A stretch of DNA of 64,000 nt, from positions 4,977,001 to 5,041,000 of the forward strand of contig CM028920.1 of assembly GCA_016801845.1 (NCBI GenBank), written 5' to 3'. Made by a program: the position numbers and the translations under genes. Below are positions 1-13,524 of this stretch, in pieces (within the stretch, counting starts at the first letter, position 1; the number at the start of each line of letters is the position of its first letter). This DNA is from Polydactylus sextarius (taxonomy: Eukaryota; Chordata; Actinopteri; Polynemidae). A model generated the notes under the pieces. That model saw only the letters and a program-made list of their open reading frames with translations. It did no database searches and had not been told where the DNA came from.

Positions 1-118
1 GCCTGACCCAGAAAAAACAGTCATAGCTGAATAATTTTGTTTTTGCAACACAGTACCACTTCTTATAAAGCGAGAAAAACAAATTCAGATTTCTGTCTGG
101 TGTGTGGAAAATCCAAAA

Positions 119-590
119 ATGGACAAAACAGATGCCCAAGCAGTCATAAAGTATCTGCAAAAAAAAAAAAGGTATGAAACCCAAAGAAATTCACGAGGAC
201 ATGGTACAGACACTTGCTGAGGACTACCCGTCTTATTCTATTGTGAAGAAGTGGGCTGCAGAATTCAAGCCATTGATGCCATTGACCGTATTGTTTTGGA
301 TGACAGACGTCTTACTGTCCAGCAGATAGCCAAGTCTATAGGCAAATGTGGCCTTGAATTGCTACCCAATCCCCCTTACCTACCACACTTGGCTCCATCT
401 GACTTCTTCTTGTTTCCTACGCTCAAATCCCACCTGTGTGGTCGCCTTTTTGGAAACAATGATGAGGTCATATGTTCTGTGGAGAATATTTTGGAGGACC
501 AGAATTCCACCTTCTTCCGTGATGGGATTGCAATGCTTGGATGCTCAACAACACAAAGATTTAGAAAATACAACCCACTTTCTACATGTA
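119..590 (+). pseudogene. Dead mariner-family transposase relic
   Basis: A helix-turn-helix start, MDKTDAQAVIKYLQ, begins at 119. After the A run at 159-170 the frame shifts and continues GMKPKEIHEDMVQTLAEDY / PSYSIVKKWAAEFK (174-269). A second frame then gives DRIVLDDRRLTVQQIAKSIG (from about 284), and after a large deletion of the catalytic core LPNPPYLPHLAPSDFFLFPT (from about 364) to the C-terminus. These are hallmarks of irritans/SETMAR-type mariner transposases. The third catalytic Asp of the YSPDLAPSD motif is His here. With frameshifts, internal deletions and the lost triad it is non-functional. No terminal inverted repeats could be recognised. Confidence 0.85.
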
Positions 591-600
591 TACAGGCTGC

Positions 601-636
<36 letters not shown>

Positions 637-820
637 TGCAGGCCTGCCTGTATGAGACGGTGGCTACCAACTGAGTCCCTGTTTAGTTTCCACCCAGTGC
701 TCAGTTTCACTCTATTTCAGAGTTGGCTAATTAATCATGCATTATTGAGAGACAGAACCAGGGAGTTTAATAGCCTTCACTGCGGTCCCAGCACAATACA
801 GAACCAGGTCTTAATGACTG

Positions 821-866
<46 letters not shown>

Positions 867-3800
867 CCAGCGCTCAAGGTCAAGCAGACAGTAACTTGGA
901 GCATCTTTGATTTTCCTGGCTGTGTTCATTTCTTTAAAGACGAGTTCCCTGAAACTACTCACTTTATATTTGTTAACATCAGCAAGTGTCACATATCTGC
1001 TTGGCATATCTGTTCTATTCTATACTCAGCCGGTATTGTTCTGGATCTCCCCACAAAGTGTTTACAGCCTTTTGCTCACACATAATATTTGCTTTTGATG
1101 GTCTGTCTGAGGCGATCAAACCCAGTTACTGCACTGATCGCTGTCTAATCCCCCTTCAGTGTCTTCCAGTGGGACTCAGGGTAGCCAGTTAGCCAGTTAG
1201 CTGCCTGGCAGCACCACAAGTCACCTGCACTTTCATATGCCCCCTCCATCTCTCTCTCTCCCTCCCTCCCTCCCTCCCTGTGCAGACACAAGGACAGACT
1301 GACAGACTGCCAATGTCCTGTCGCGCTCCTCCTCACCCCTCTCCCCCCTCTGTCTTCCCCTGTACATAACGTGGTCGGGGCGCACACGTGCAGACAGAGC
1401 TACGCCTCTCCCCCTCCCCTCCGCCTCACACACAGACATGCTCTTTCTCCCATTCGCTCTCTCTCTTTCTCTCCGCACACACATGGGTTCTTGCCAGGAC
1501 GAAGACCTTGCTTCAAGGGTTTAATCAGAAGCAAAGGGACTCTCGTCTGCAGCCAGCCTTTCTGGAAATAATGCAGAAACTGAGCGGCAGAGAGGTGTGG
1601 CAGCCCACTTTGCAATCAGACAACATTTGGAATACCAATCAAACACGAGGCAGAAAATTTAAATTTAACTGAAGTGATGCTGAGGAGCCATCTGCCCATT
1701 GATTAGCAGGACGCCACAAAGATCACTCTCCTCTCGGACAGCAGACATGACATGCATATTACAAACAGTATTGATTCTGCTGGTAGACCGTTCATCTTGA
1801 AGGGAGGTTTCTTCCTGTTTTTGTGTCACATCGGTATGACCTACATACGAAGCACACTGGCGACATTTTACATTTATTTAGTCACTAGTCAGTGTTTCTA
1901 GACATGGCATCAAAGATGCAGTTTCATCACATCTAAAGGTGTCAGAGTCTCTCGTACAATGGTCAAACAGCATCTGAAATATTTTCCGTGGGCATCAGGT
2001 TTGGGGATCTTCTAAGATCAAAAGTCCAAAACACATGACAGCTTCACACAACAAGCATCCGGTGTGTGGAATGATGTTCAAACTCTGATGATAAACCAGA
2101 GTTTACTTTTTGTTGTGTATAGAAATATTTAAGGGAGTAAGTAAATTTTATTTCTTTTTAAATAACAGCATCTGGGTTTTTACTGCCCATTTCCCAATCC
2201 ACAAGTGTTCCTCAAGAGCAAGCAAACACATTTTCACATCTGTTTGTGTCAACATGACTTTGTGGTCATGCTGGTCTGAACACTCAGTAACAGTAAAGTT
2301 ATGACCTAACTCACCCAAGTGTCCACTACATCCTCTTTCTTAGTTAGTATTAACATTTTCCCTTCTGTATCTCACCGACACAGTCTTCTTGTGCAAAGAT
2401 TCTCTACAGTGGTGGTCACCATCAACAGCCATCACATAGCAGAGGCTACATGATTGTGGGTTGTCTGTCCATAGATTTCTTAATTGTAACACCTCAGGAC
2501 ACCTCAAGGAAATAATTTCACATTTTGAGGAAACATCAGTTTGGACTAAAGGATAAACTGATTAGATTTCAGGTAAAAAAAAAAATTTGTTGTCTCATTT
2601 GAAACCTGTCTGCTTGTGTTTCTTGCCTCATCCTGAGTCCCTAGATCTCAACAATTACTTTGTAATAAATTTTAAATATCCTGCTCACACCTCTTGCACA
2701 AATGATCCTCATTACCAATGAAGATCTTCCACTATTTTCCAACAATTGACCCTTTGACCCACGTGGCACATGATATCCCAAGGTCTGTTTCAACCTCCAA
2801 CTCTCCTCCCTCATATTTTTTTCCCACTTATATACATGTATTCTGCTGAAGGTCTGAGGTCAGGATAGTATTTAGAGAAATGTTGTGTAAGCTTTACCTG
2901 ACCGGACAGCATGCTGAAGGCACAAAGCCCTGCTTGACTCTGTGTGCCTTCAGGAGCCAAAGTTAAAAAGTTAAACCTACAAAGAGAGAGAGCGAAGCAG
3001 CTCAGCTCATCCATAGGTCAGGCTCCGGTTACATGAGAGGTGAGCCCAGTCAACAGTATCTGTGCCTCGCTGCTCTTCATCACAGGAAGTGGTCAAACAG
3101 ATCACTAACAGACGGAGTGACCAGCAAAACGTGACTAGCTAATAAACACGCTGGAGTGTTTGGCACAGTGACCTGAGGGTGTAATGTCATACATGGTCAG
3201 TAATTTTGCTGCAGCTAATTGGTTTCAAGCATGAGGAGATCAATCATTTACAGGGAACCAGTGGAGGAACCAACAGATTGCTCAATCTCAGAACATGATG
3301 GGGGGTGTTTTTCTGTCTTTTAATAGCGCAGAATGGAAGATGGGAGATCCTGATGATCAGCAGTCTATTCTCGCCAGTGACGTCTTAGGTTACAACACAA
3401 GACACCGTCAAGTGGCTGCTGACGTGCAAACATCAGGTGGCGCCGACCTCGACCGGCCTTATGAGCTTCTTACAAGATTGTAAAAGATATTTTACAAGGT
3501 CTTGTGCAATAAAGCTATTTGAGATGGAGGTCTGACTGGTAATCGTTCCTGTACAGCTGTGGGCAACACTTCAGACATTAATGGGAATATGATTGATCAC
3601 ATGAGGGTAATTGAAATTGATTAATCATTTGAGAGTTGGAACTTAATCGCTCTAATCTTCAAGAGTTATAGAGGTTCTGAGCAGACAGTGATGAGATTCT
3701 GCATTTTCATACCAGCCGTGGGCAACCCAACAGACCAACAGGGCAGACTGAGCTTGACACCAGCAGACATAAACCTGAGAGTTCAAGCTCTGACAGCTCA

Positions 3801-4840
3801 TTACTCCTCCCAAGAGAGTTCAAGACAACTGAACACCTGCCTGATCTGATGGATAACATTCAAGTATGGGGTTAAAATGTAAAGATTTTTTGTAATAAAC
3901 ATTCATGGGCAGATATTTTCATGCACTGACCACATCTGGTTCATCTGGATCAGGCTCCACTCTCCAACAGGAAGTGGATTAGAGCACCGATCAGCCCGAT
4001 GAGGACAAGCCCACAGAGAATATCTATAATCTGCACATGCACACATCTAATGGAAACGGTGGCGAGAACTGAACGAGGCGGCCAGCTGTTGTACAGACGC
4101 AGTGAGAGCACAGATCACTGCTTGTGTCACAGTCACAGGACTCACATGCAGCAGGATAACTCCTCAGCAGTTCCAACACATCAAGCGACATCACGCCATG
4201 ACCATATGTTACCTGTGTGCAAACTTTGAAAAAAAATGTGTCCTGTTGGACTATTTGAGAAGCCATTTGCATTTTAGAGTTGCCGTGTTGTCTCAGTCTC
4301 AGTCTCCTGGCACATGATCGCACCATCACTAAAATAAACCATGTGAAAGCTCTGAGGCTTACGGCCCTTCTGTCGCACACATATTAGGCGGACTGAGGAA
4401 GCTTGACTTTTAAAGATAATTCCTTTCCAATTTGGCTGCAGCAAAACCTCTTACCTAAATGAAAAAATATTTAGTGGGAGACTGAGATAGGGAAAGTATA
4501 AAATAGGCAGAGGCAGGTACAGGTTATGTAATCTTACTCTGTTATTAGCAAAGCTGATGTTCTGCAATTTTTATTTCCACTATTACACCTACTGCCCTTT
4601 GAAGTATCATTGCATTTATTACAACATAGGTCTTATGCTATTTAATTTGTAATATTGTGCTCACTAAAGTAACATCATTAAAAAAGAAGAGTGAGAAACA
4701 GGAGCTGACAGGTTGTAATTAAGACCAGTTTAATAACATTGAAATATTTGGAGGCAAAACTGACAGTAAATGTAACACTGCCTGATGGCACAGAATGTTT
4801 TCTTCATTATTCAGTCTAATATCTTTATTCCATATACATT
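591..4840. other. Non-coding stretch, no supported gene
   Basis: Contains (GT)n tracts at 605-635 and 824-865 and a long pyrimidine-rich tract with CCCT units at about 1240-1480, the latter with some CpGs. At 2500-2580 there is a copy of a dispersed fish repeat (GGATAAACTGATTAGATTT). The 3530-3720 block is rich in homeodomain-like motifs. Short open frames here are low-complexity or unsupported. Confidence 0.5.
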
Positions 4841-4844
4841 CATC

Positions 4845-5800
4845 ATCGTGTTTTGTCCTGACTGTGTCATGATTTGTCCCTTCATTGTCTCCTTATACTC
4901 CTTGCTATTACTTCCTTTTTTATTTTGGTAGTCACCTTTTCGTCTATGCCTGTGTATTTTTACTTCTTGCCTTCATGTGATTGGCTGCCCCGCCCTCATT
5001 AGTTTCACCTGCCTCTCATTACTTCCAACCCCCAAGTGTATTTATCCCCTGAGTTTGTCTGCTCTTTGTCAGTTCATCTGTTTTTGTTCTCGCTCAGCTT
5101 TCTCATGTTACTTTGTGCTTTGGAGGTCTGTACAACGAAGCAGGATCTGTGGTTATTGTAATGTAATTTATGAATTAACCCTTTTTTTTAGTCTTACAAA
5201 GCTGATTCACGTCTTATTAATCAGATTACTGGAAAACCAGACTTTCTACAGGATCTCAACATGGACAAAAGACGTAAGTTTAAGGAGTTAAAGACTAAAG
5301 TGACAATTATTTTTCTTTGAGTCTTTGAGTTTTTTTTTTTCTCTTTCCCTTCTAGAAAAGGGTGAGAATGTATTACATCAAATAAAAACTAATATGACTC
5401 TGTGACAATATCTGGAGATAAACATCTCTCCTTTGAAAACTTATCCATGTACCCTTAAATATTTCACCACTTCCTGGAAAGAACGGAGTTCAGTTCACTG
5501 AGTCAGTTGAACCTGCTTCATGTGACCACAGTGAGACAGATGTTGTTCGGTTCAGTGGAGCCAGATAACAGAAAGATATCCTGAGTCTGTTCAATGTGTT
5601 TAACTATACAGGCCCCTGAAGGCTCGTCTAGAGACTCTATGTGGCGTGATCGTGATCTTTGTTGCCTGTTTCCGTGTTTATTACCTGCTCTAATGGCTAC
5701 TGGACCACCTACTTGTTCTCCTCGTCCTTTTCTGTTTTTAAATGTTGCCTCGTTGTATCTGTCTTTCTCCATTTGCATCTGCATTTGGATCTAAAAAGCT
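4845..5800 (+). mobile_element. Possible diverged retroelement terminal/3' region
   Basis: Pyrimidine-rich text (for example CACCTGCCTCTCATTACTTC, then ATTTATCCCCTGAGTTTGTC) and the closing CATTTGCATCTGCATTTGG at about 5770-5788 resemble long-terminal-repeat-like or 3'-end sequences commonly seen in fish genomes. Two blocks (4845-5130 and 5620-5795) carry the similarity and are separated by about 490 bases. No protein domain is visible. Recognition is by general pattern only. Confidence 0.3.
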
Positions 5801-8800
5801 TTGAACCCTGACAGTCTGACTGCTTTCAACAGTAAGATAATAATAATGCCTGTAAATTTTTGATGACTCATTTGAAGTTTGGGTCCTCCATTAATTTATC
5901 TATTTAGTGTAATTTGGTGCAACTTGATTACCCACTGTCCAATTACTTGTGGGTTGTAGTAGCTGGCAGAGTTTAGATCTCATCTGGCAAAGCCTTGCTT
6001 ATTTTTTTCCCAGGCATAGCAAGCATCCATTGCCATAGCATGGCAAAGTCTATGAATATGTCCCAATTCTTCATACATAAATATAACACCATAGTGTGAC
6101 ATTAAGTGATTAATCAGCCAGTGGCAGTTATTACTATTGATTGTAAATACAGCCAAAAGAAATAACACACTAGTCTAATTTGAACTTGAAGCTCTTTCTG
6201 CTTAAGAGCCAAGTTATAATATACTGGAATTATCCGATGTCAGGGTCCAGACAGGGCTTGGGGCGATCCTCCCCAACAAGCACAGAATCACTCCACAACA
6301 CACAAAGCTGTCTTGTTTCGCTTCCCCTCACATATTTTTTTGCATAACTGCAAAGGCGGCCACATTTTCTGAAATCATCTGCCTCTGTCACTTCCTCTAG
6401 TGAAACTTTTTTCTGTCATTTCCCCACAGCATGTTCCTCAAAAAAAAAGAAAAAAAGGATTGCCTCCCTACTTCACACTCATGGCCCAGTTTGTTGTCTT
6501 TTCAGCTGTATTTTAGACCAAACCTCAACTTCACACTTCTATTTCACCCTGATGGAAATAACCCATAAAATGCTTCCTTTCCACCACAAATGTATCAAAT
6601 AAAGATTTTATTTTTTAACTTTACAGCACAGTAAAATAGATGTCCAAGGGCACATTAACTGCAATGTTTTCAAACCTTCTCTCCATATAATAGATCTGTT
6701 CTTCCTCCAACACAGTCACAAGGAAACTCGAGCTTTTATCAGCTGGAAAAAGTCTCCTGTGTGGCAGGGGTCCCAAGGACAGGAAATGACTTTGAAAAAC
6801 ATCTTTTCAAATAATACCAGGCCTGATCGTGCTAATTTCAACTAGTTTCACCATAATGCAATATATTGCCATCTGTATTGAAAAGCTTCTGTAATCACAT
6901 AGCATGAACAGCCAGGAATGTGGCTCATTAGCCCTGCGGGTAATGAAATTATCTTGAATAATTGTGCTCTCAGAAACATGTCCCAGTGTTTATTATTTGT
7001 GCTACTGTACCTTCAATTCTCATGCGCTAGTTTTTTATTTTGTGTTCTCATTTACTACTGAGCTTATTGCTCTTAAATGTCATCAGTGTGCTTCAAATGC
7101 AATGGCTGTCAGATCATTAAACAAAGTCTGAAAAGCAGTGTCCCCACCCACAGCTTTTTGCAGGGGCTGTGTTGACATTCTCCCTTTTATCAACTAATTT
7201 TTGCCAGTTTTCAAATATATAACCACCTGCAAAATTCTTAATGCTGTACAGGAGAGACTTTGAAGGTAGTTATCCTAATTTAATTTAATAATTCCTCATC
7301 TACCTCTAAGATGGGCAGCCATTTTGGAACAGCTTTTGCCTTTAGACGTGGTCATATGTTTACACATCCTGAGCAAAGATGGATCACTGAACCTTTGTGG
7401 GCTGTTTAAATGCAATACAAGCATGCTAGGGGTCTTGGAGGCTAAGGTTTTTCAAGCTAAAGCTACTGTTAGCATGCTAATATTGTTATCAAGTAAATGT
7501 GCTAGCATTTGATCATTAGTACTAACACAACATAGAGCAATAGAGCAAAGACTGAAGAGAATGTCATCATTTTTGTGCAAAAGATTAAAAAAATAAAATG
7601 TCTTTTAATATTACGTGGAAGTGCCCATAACTGTGCACAGGGACATGAATGTTTGTCTGAATATGTCTTATGACTGTTGACCTGTTCAGGATGTACCATG
7701 CCCTCACCCATAATCAGCTGGGAGTGGATGAATGGCTGATAGATGCCAGTATTTTTAATTCAGCCTGAGGGTATCCTCTGGAGACCATGAGTGTTCAGCA
7801 TGTATTTATTTTTTAGCAATCTATCCAGCAGTTGTTGAGACATTTCAGTCTGGGCCAAAAGTGTTAGAGTGTCTGACATTACTATCCCCGGAGTCCTTCA
7901 ACTAGCATGGTTAAAATCTCACTTGCATGAAAATGTAGCTCATTAGCATAGTGCGGTGCTACAAGTAATGAGTAGCGTTATCATGTAAGATTCTTTTAAA
8001 TCTCAGAAGTTAACAAAATCTGCAGTTAATTCATTACTTTAAAAAGTTGTATTCCCTAAAGTTTTCTCTGAGTTTCTCCCAGCAGTGAGTGGAGGGAATG
8101 AAAGTGTGTGGAACTACTGTGGCAGAGAAGTTTGGACTGACTGTTGGGTGCTCGTCTGAATACATCAGACATGATGAAAGTAGCCTCTGCTGACTTGGTT
8201 TTCATCAATAATTTTCAAGTTTTCAAGTTCAAGTTTCATCCCCTGGTACTGAAAATGTATTGAGACAGTGTGAAGCAGGCAGAGAGGAGGCAACGAGATA
8301 AGCAGCAGCTGTAGGGACAAGAGGTGAGTTAAGGTTTGTTTACAACAGCGAGCCCTCAGGACAAGCATGGCCGGCAGTGCTTGACCATTTGAAGCTAAAA
8401 ATAGACATCAATTAAAACAGAATGGAAGCAGTATCTCTTCCATCTCGTCACATAATGGCTCTGATGTTGCCTGGTTGTATGCATCCAGTAATTTCCTGCA
8501 TTCTTGTGGCAGCAGTAGATATTACACCAACCATTTCTGTCATTTTCATGGACGTGAACTGTCAAGGGCTAGTGGCAAAGGCTGAGATTGGTCAAACTGA
8601 GGTAATAATCACAATTTGTATGTTTGCACATACAAAAAGTATACCTATCAAGCTAACCTTGACACCATTATTCTGAGATCATTATATGATATTGAATACA
8701 TTATTATACTCATGTCCAGATTTGTAGGAAACTAGCTGTACATACACATTAGGAAACAACTTCAGAGTCCAACTTTAAAGCTGAATGGTTTGTTGCACAT

Positions 8801-10960
8801 ACCACATGGGCGCATTGGCCCTAAGCAGTCAGTTCTCAACTCCTGATTGACTGGACTATTTGCTGCATGTTAATTGCTACTCTATTTATTCTTTGCAGTC
8901 ACTATCAAGTAGTCAAAGAAAGTTTTAAGAGACAGACAAGTTTTAACAGACAATTACTTCAGTGGTTTTTCTTCCCAAGCACTTAGTAGCCAGTAGTAGT
9001 AGCAGTGGCAGTTACAGACAAGAAGTAAACAAGAAAACTACCATCAACAAAAGTGGTGAAGAGGCAAGTTTTTAAAGTTTTTAGCTTTAAGTAACTCCTT
9101 TTCATATACATATTTATAATCTAAACAGCTTTTTAGTTTTTTTTTATCACACATCTAACATCCTACTGAACTGAGCCAGTCAACCTCTTGACAAATTCAT
9201 TAACCCTTACAAAATGACCATAGATGAAGAATGTAAACAGTGTCAAAGAAGATACAAAATGTCTATGAAAGTAGAGTATAGACAGTCCAGTTCTGTCCGA
9301 TTATTGAAGAAGGTGATTTATTGAAAGAAAGAATGAGATCATACCATGATGTATGTATTTATGTTACGCAGGATGACGCAAGGGCCATGGGAGTATTGGG
9401 AAATATTTTAACAATAATAATTAAGATGATACTGCACATTTGATATTTTTACTGTCTGTTTAAAGGAATATTTCTAGTACTTCTTTAGCCAAGGGTGAAG
9501 AAAGGTGATGATGTCTGGGCAGAGTTTTCAAACTGTAATGAAAGTTCATTTAAAAAAAATCTGCCTAAATAAAAGATGTTGGAGGTGTGTTGACAGATGT
9601 TGGAAATAGTTGCAGGTGTATTTCAAATACAGCCATCACAAGTTTTCTCCAACCCTCTGTGGTTTTACCTACAGTGTCACTGATTAAATTAGGTCAGTCT
9701 CCCAGTAGCACCTCCAACTACCAGAAATAAATATCTGCTGGCTCATGGTACGAGAAGCACAACAACATTGGGATCCCTGGAGGCTCGAGTGAAGCTGCGT
9801 CTCGTCCACGAGGTTCACAAACAGCCTGATTCAGTCTGACAGCCTTCTGTGGAAGTGGTCTGAGGAAAAAAAAAAATAAAAAGATTGCAGCAACAAGGTG
9901 AATCACAAATGTGACAAGGCCCTGTAAGGATAAGTAAATGATGAAATGGCAAATATTCCCTTTTTCCCCGGCGTGTCTGTGAAGGCCATGCTGTAATTGG
10001 ATGAGCAGAAAGCATTTGAAGAAATTTTCCTCCTGATAGAAATGTGGAGGGTGACTTCAAAGAGGTGTCGCCTAATTTAAACCGCATGTCAGTAACAGAC
10101 AGAAAACAAAGGCTGCTGATTCTATGCTCTGGAAATTTCTGTGACAGTTCTCTCTCCTCCCGTCAAACATAATGAAACCAGAATCCCCAAAGCGTTTTTT
10201 TCTGCCATATATGTAAATAGTTTTCCTCTACAAAGGAAACTCTGCCCTGTGAATATAGTCATAATGAGGAGCATTGTGTGTTTTCAGGATCATTACAGCT
10301 CTTCGCATAACTGATTAGTCTAAAAAGAGTTGTGTTTTTTACTTCAGCACGTTTTTGTGCAAGAAAATTGGTCCAGAATTTTTTACATTTCACTAAAGAA
10401 ATTGTGATATATGTGAATTTGAGAGAGTAAATTGTCACGCAAAAGTCAATATCACAAGTGAGTGGCTGAGTGTCGGTGGTAATGTCTGTCTGCAGCAGGG
10501 CCAACCGGGCAGCAGCTGATGCTAACTAAAGCTGGCCGCCTATAAAAATGACCAGCTCAAAACGCAACAGGTGACACAGATGACATCCAAAATAAAATCA
10601 CCAGTAATAGCCCATAAATACAAGTAAACAACAAGACGTGATGCTTCCTAACAGCAACCCCTGCCACGGCTACATACTCAACAGAGTGCAACAAATGGTA
10701 TTTACAGCTGATATGAAGCAACTGGCCTCCGGAAGGAAACGGGCTCTTCAGGAATCTGCAGTGTTTTGTCAGGAGTCACTTACTGTTACCACTTTTACTC
10801 TGACAGTTGAAGTATACTTTATTTTCTTGAACTTTTCCTTAAAACCATCTCTGTTATAACAGGCAATGGATTTTTTTGTTCTGATACCAACCATCTGACA
10901 GAACAGATCACAATCTGTCCATGTCCACATGTTAGCTTGAAATGATCATGGGCTAAAAAT
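5801..10960. other. Non-coding stretch, no supported gene
   Basis: AT-rich DNA without coding signal. The GCTAGC/TTAGCATGCTAA-like motif recurs at 7420-7510 and 7900-7980. The block 6820-7190 has the look of a conserved non-coding element (dense TAAT, CACATAGC and Oct/POU-like motifs without simple repeats). Confidence 0.45.
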
Positions 10961-10968
10961 TACAGTGG

Positions 10969-11215
10969 CATGCAAAAGTTTGGGCACCCTCGGTCAAAAT
11001 TTCCATTAATGTGAACAATTAAGCAAGTGGAAGATGAAATGATTTCCAGAAGGCATGAAGTTCCAGATGATACATTCCCTTTACATTTTAAACAAAATCA
11101 TGTTTTATTTTCATCTTTCACATTTTCAAAATAACAAAAAAGGAAAAAAGTCCACAGCAAAAACTTGGGTGCCCTGCATGTACCACTATGCAGGGCACCC
11201 CTTTGTCTCCTGATG
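10969..11215. mobile_element. Tc1/mariner-like non-autonomous element remnant with hairpin
   Basis: The start, ACAGTGGCATGCAAAAGTTT GGGCACCC at about 10962-10989, is a terminal-repeat type well known from vertebrate DNA transposon derivatives. The right part repeats CTTGGGTGCCC in inverted sense near 11164-11174. A perfect 13-base inverted repeat (GGGTGCCCTGCAT, 11167-11179; ATGCAGGGCACCC, 11188-11200) with an 8-base loop sits at the right end. No transposase is encoded, so it is a MITE-like relic. Confidence 0.55.
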
Positions 11216-11422
11216 CTCAATGTGAAGAAATTTCAGCAATATGAATTATAACTTTAGTGTTAAAGTGTTTGGTTCAGTTGGAACATCAGTGGTGCTATCT
11301 GTATTATCACTGCTTCTGTCTTACAATGACTCAGCATTTTCAGGCTTCACCCACATTAACAGAGATCATTGGTAGATTGCAGGCATGGCCGGTTCATATG
11401 GGTGGGTGGGGCAGCGTCCCTC

Positions 11423-11456
<34 letters not shown>

Positions 11457-13515
11457 CATTAGCATGCTGAGGTCAGCATGCTAATATTACCCAATGCAAA
11501 CATTGATTTTCAATGAGTATAATGTTTACTATGTGCGGCATCTCGGTTAAAATGATACCATTTGCTAATTAGCACAATGTACAGCTCAGACTCAAGAGTT
11601 TTAGGTGGTTTGAGGTGTTTGATCATAAACCCTCAGCTAGAAACAGCCTTCAATATTTTCCAAAGCAAATCAGAGGATAGATAAACTTGCCCTCTGGCAC
11701 AAGGGAAGGAGATTTATGAGAATTTTATGCACACAGTAAAATGATTTAGTTTTAAAATAGTAGTAGTAGCACATTAATTATCTAAAACGGTCCATTTTTC
11801 CCATTTTGGGAAACTGACTGACCGAGCAGTAATCTCTCACCTCATTGACGCAGTATCTTTGAAGATCTGTAAAAGTGGGTCACAGTCATTTTTAGTCACA
11901 GATGTTCTCCTGACCTCTGACCTTGGGGTGCATGTCACAGACCATCTGATCTTTACCGAACCATAAATCACGTACGATTTAGAAACCCAAAACGCCTGTT
12001 CGGTGGGTCAGTTCACACACAGAAACGTGTGATAGTGGACAGAATGAGTCTCGTGTCTTGTTTGCTTGTCATCCCACAAAATGGAAAACATACCACTTGA
12101 GCAGCTGCATGTACAACAAGCACATGCTAATGACTCTTAAGCATGGCAACTGAATTCACAGAACATGGACTCCCACTCAAACACACGTATCCAGTCTGTT
12201 ACAAATCCCCCTCCAGCTCACACACACTCACAAACACATCCAGTTTGTGTAAACAACACACGCCTCATCAGTGTGGCATTAGAGTCCACATTAGCACATG
12301 AATAGGCATCAAAACAGGTGAATTAAAGCTCAGTTTTGCTTTCAACATGTCGTTTTTTTCTCTGTCTCCTCTATCCAGAAACTAAGACCCTCCCTAAACC
12401 CCTGCTTCTCTCTTTCTTTATGATATGAAGGGATGAAAGCGACCAGGATGAAGGGAAAGATGCTATTTCTGTCAGAGCAGAGGCTTCAATGAGGAAAGAG
12501 CGTGCGTCACAGGTGTTTGTGCTTTTGTGACATGGTTGTGCAAGGACAAGATTTGACTACATTTTCCTCTTATTTTCGACAATGCTGAGAGCATTTATTG
12601 CCTGGGCCCCACAGGGCTTGGTGGAACAAGGAGGAGGGGGAGGGAAGAGAGAGAGGAAAAAAAAAAAGAAAAAGAAAAGAAAAACATAAGTAAATGCTGG
12701 AGAGTGAAGAAAAACAAAGCAAGGGAGCGTGGTAAATGAGAACATAAATCATCTGAATGAGACACATGAGTCAGTAAGCAGAATTATGCTCCGAATCTTA
12801 TCATCAGCAACTTAGCATGGTGCTACTGTGTGTGAATGGGTCTGGATTTCATAAAAGACCAGGTTAAGTCCAGGTTACATGGGGGCAAAGTCTGAAGATG
12901 AGTCTGGTTTTGTACAACCACCACTTTTCTTTTCTTTAGGTTTTTTTTTTCAGTCCTGTACATCACGCTGTTGCAATCATGTTGTACCAATCACATCAAC
13001 CGCTGAGAACTGAGAATACCTTGACTACAACACTACAGAGAAGAAACACAAGCAGACAGACACAGATTGTTTATTGTAAACGTCCATCATGTCAGAGCTT
13101 TGACATAATACACTACACAGTGTTTCTGTAATAGTGCATAACATTATGGATATGGACACTTACCAGCCTCATTATCTAATTGCTTGTTTCCTTTTCCTGT
13201 GACACTTAACTGAAACTGCCTTCAATAAAAAAAAACAGCATCCATCAGATATGGTTCACCATGTACATCAGTGAGAAGATGGAGGTGTCCAACTTTGACC
13301 CCGAAGAGTTTTGTTTGCAGTTTGTCTACTTCCTACTATCAACCACAATTACAGCTTACCTGATCAACTAGTTTTCTACCAAAGATAATGAATATTTAAG
13401 ATTTCCCTTTATAATGACAATGTAAAAAAAAAATCTATTGAATCTGAGACTGCTCATATTGAACAGGGAATTATCCTTCAACTCCACAGCTCAATTTTAA
13501 ATCCTTTGGCTGTTG
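11216..13515. other. Non-coding stretch, no supported gene
   Basis: Includes (TA)n at 11426-11454 and TTAGCATGCTGAGG/CATGCTAAT motifs at 11455-11490. A purine-rich run lies at 12630-12690, whose complement yields spurious Phe/Leu frames. I see nothing else. Confidence 0.5.
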
Positions 13516-13524
13516 CTCAGGACA

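Noticed and set aside
586..894. Open frames with Cys-Val or His-Thr runs over GT/CA tracts (also 777-1007, 15259-15477, 30672-31037, 59158-59415)
   Set aside because: They are translations of dinucleotide microsatellites with no conserved flanks or splice signals.
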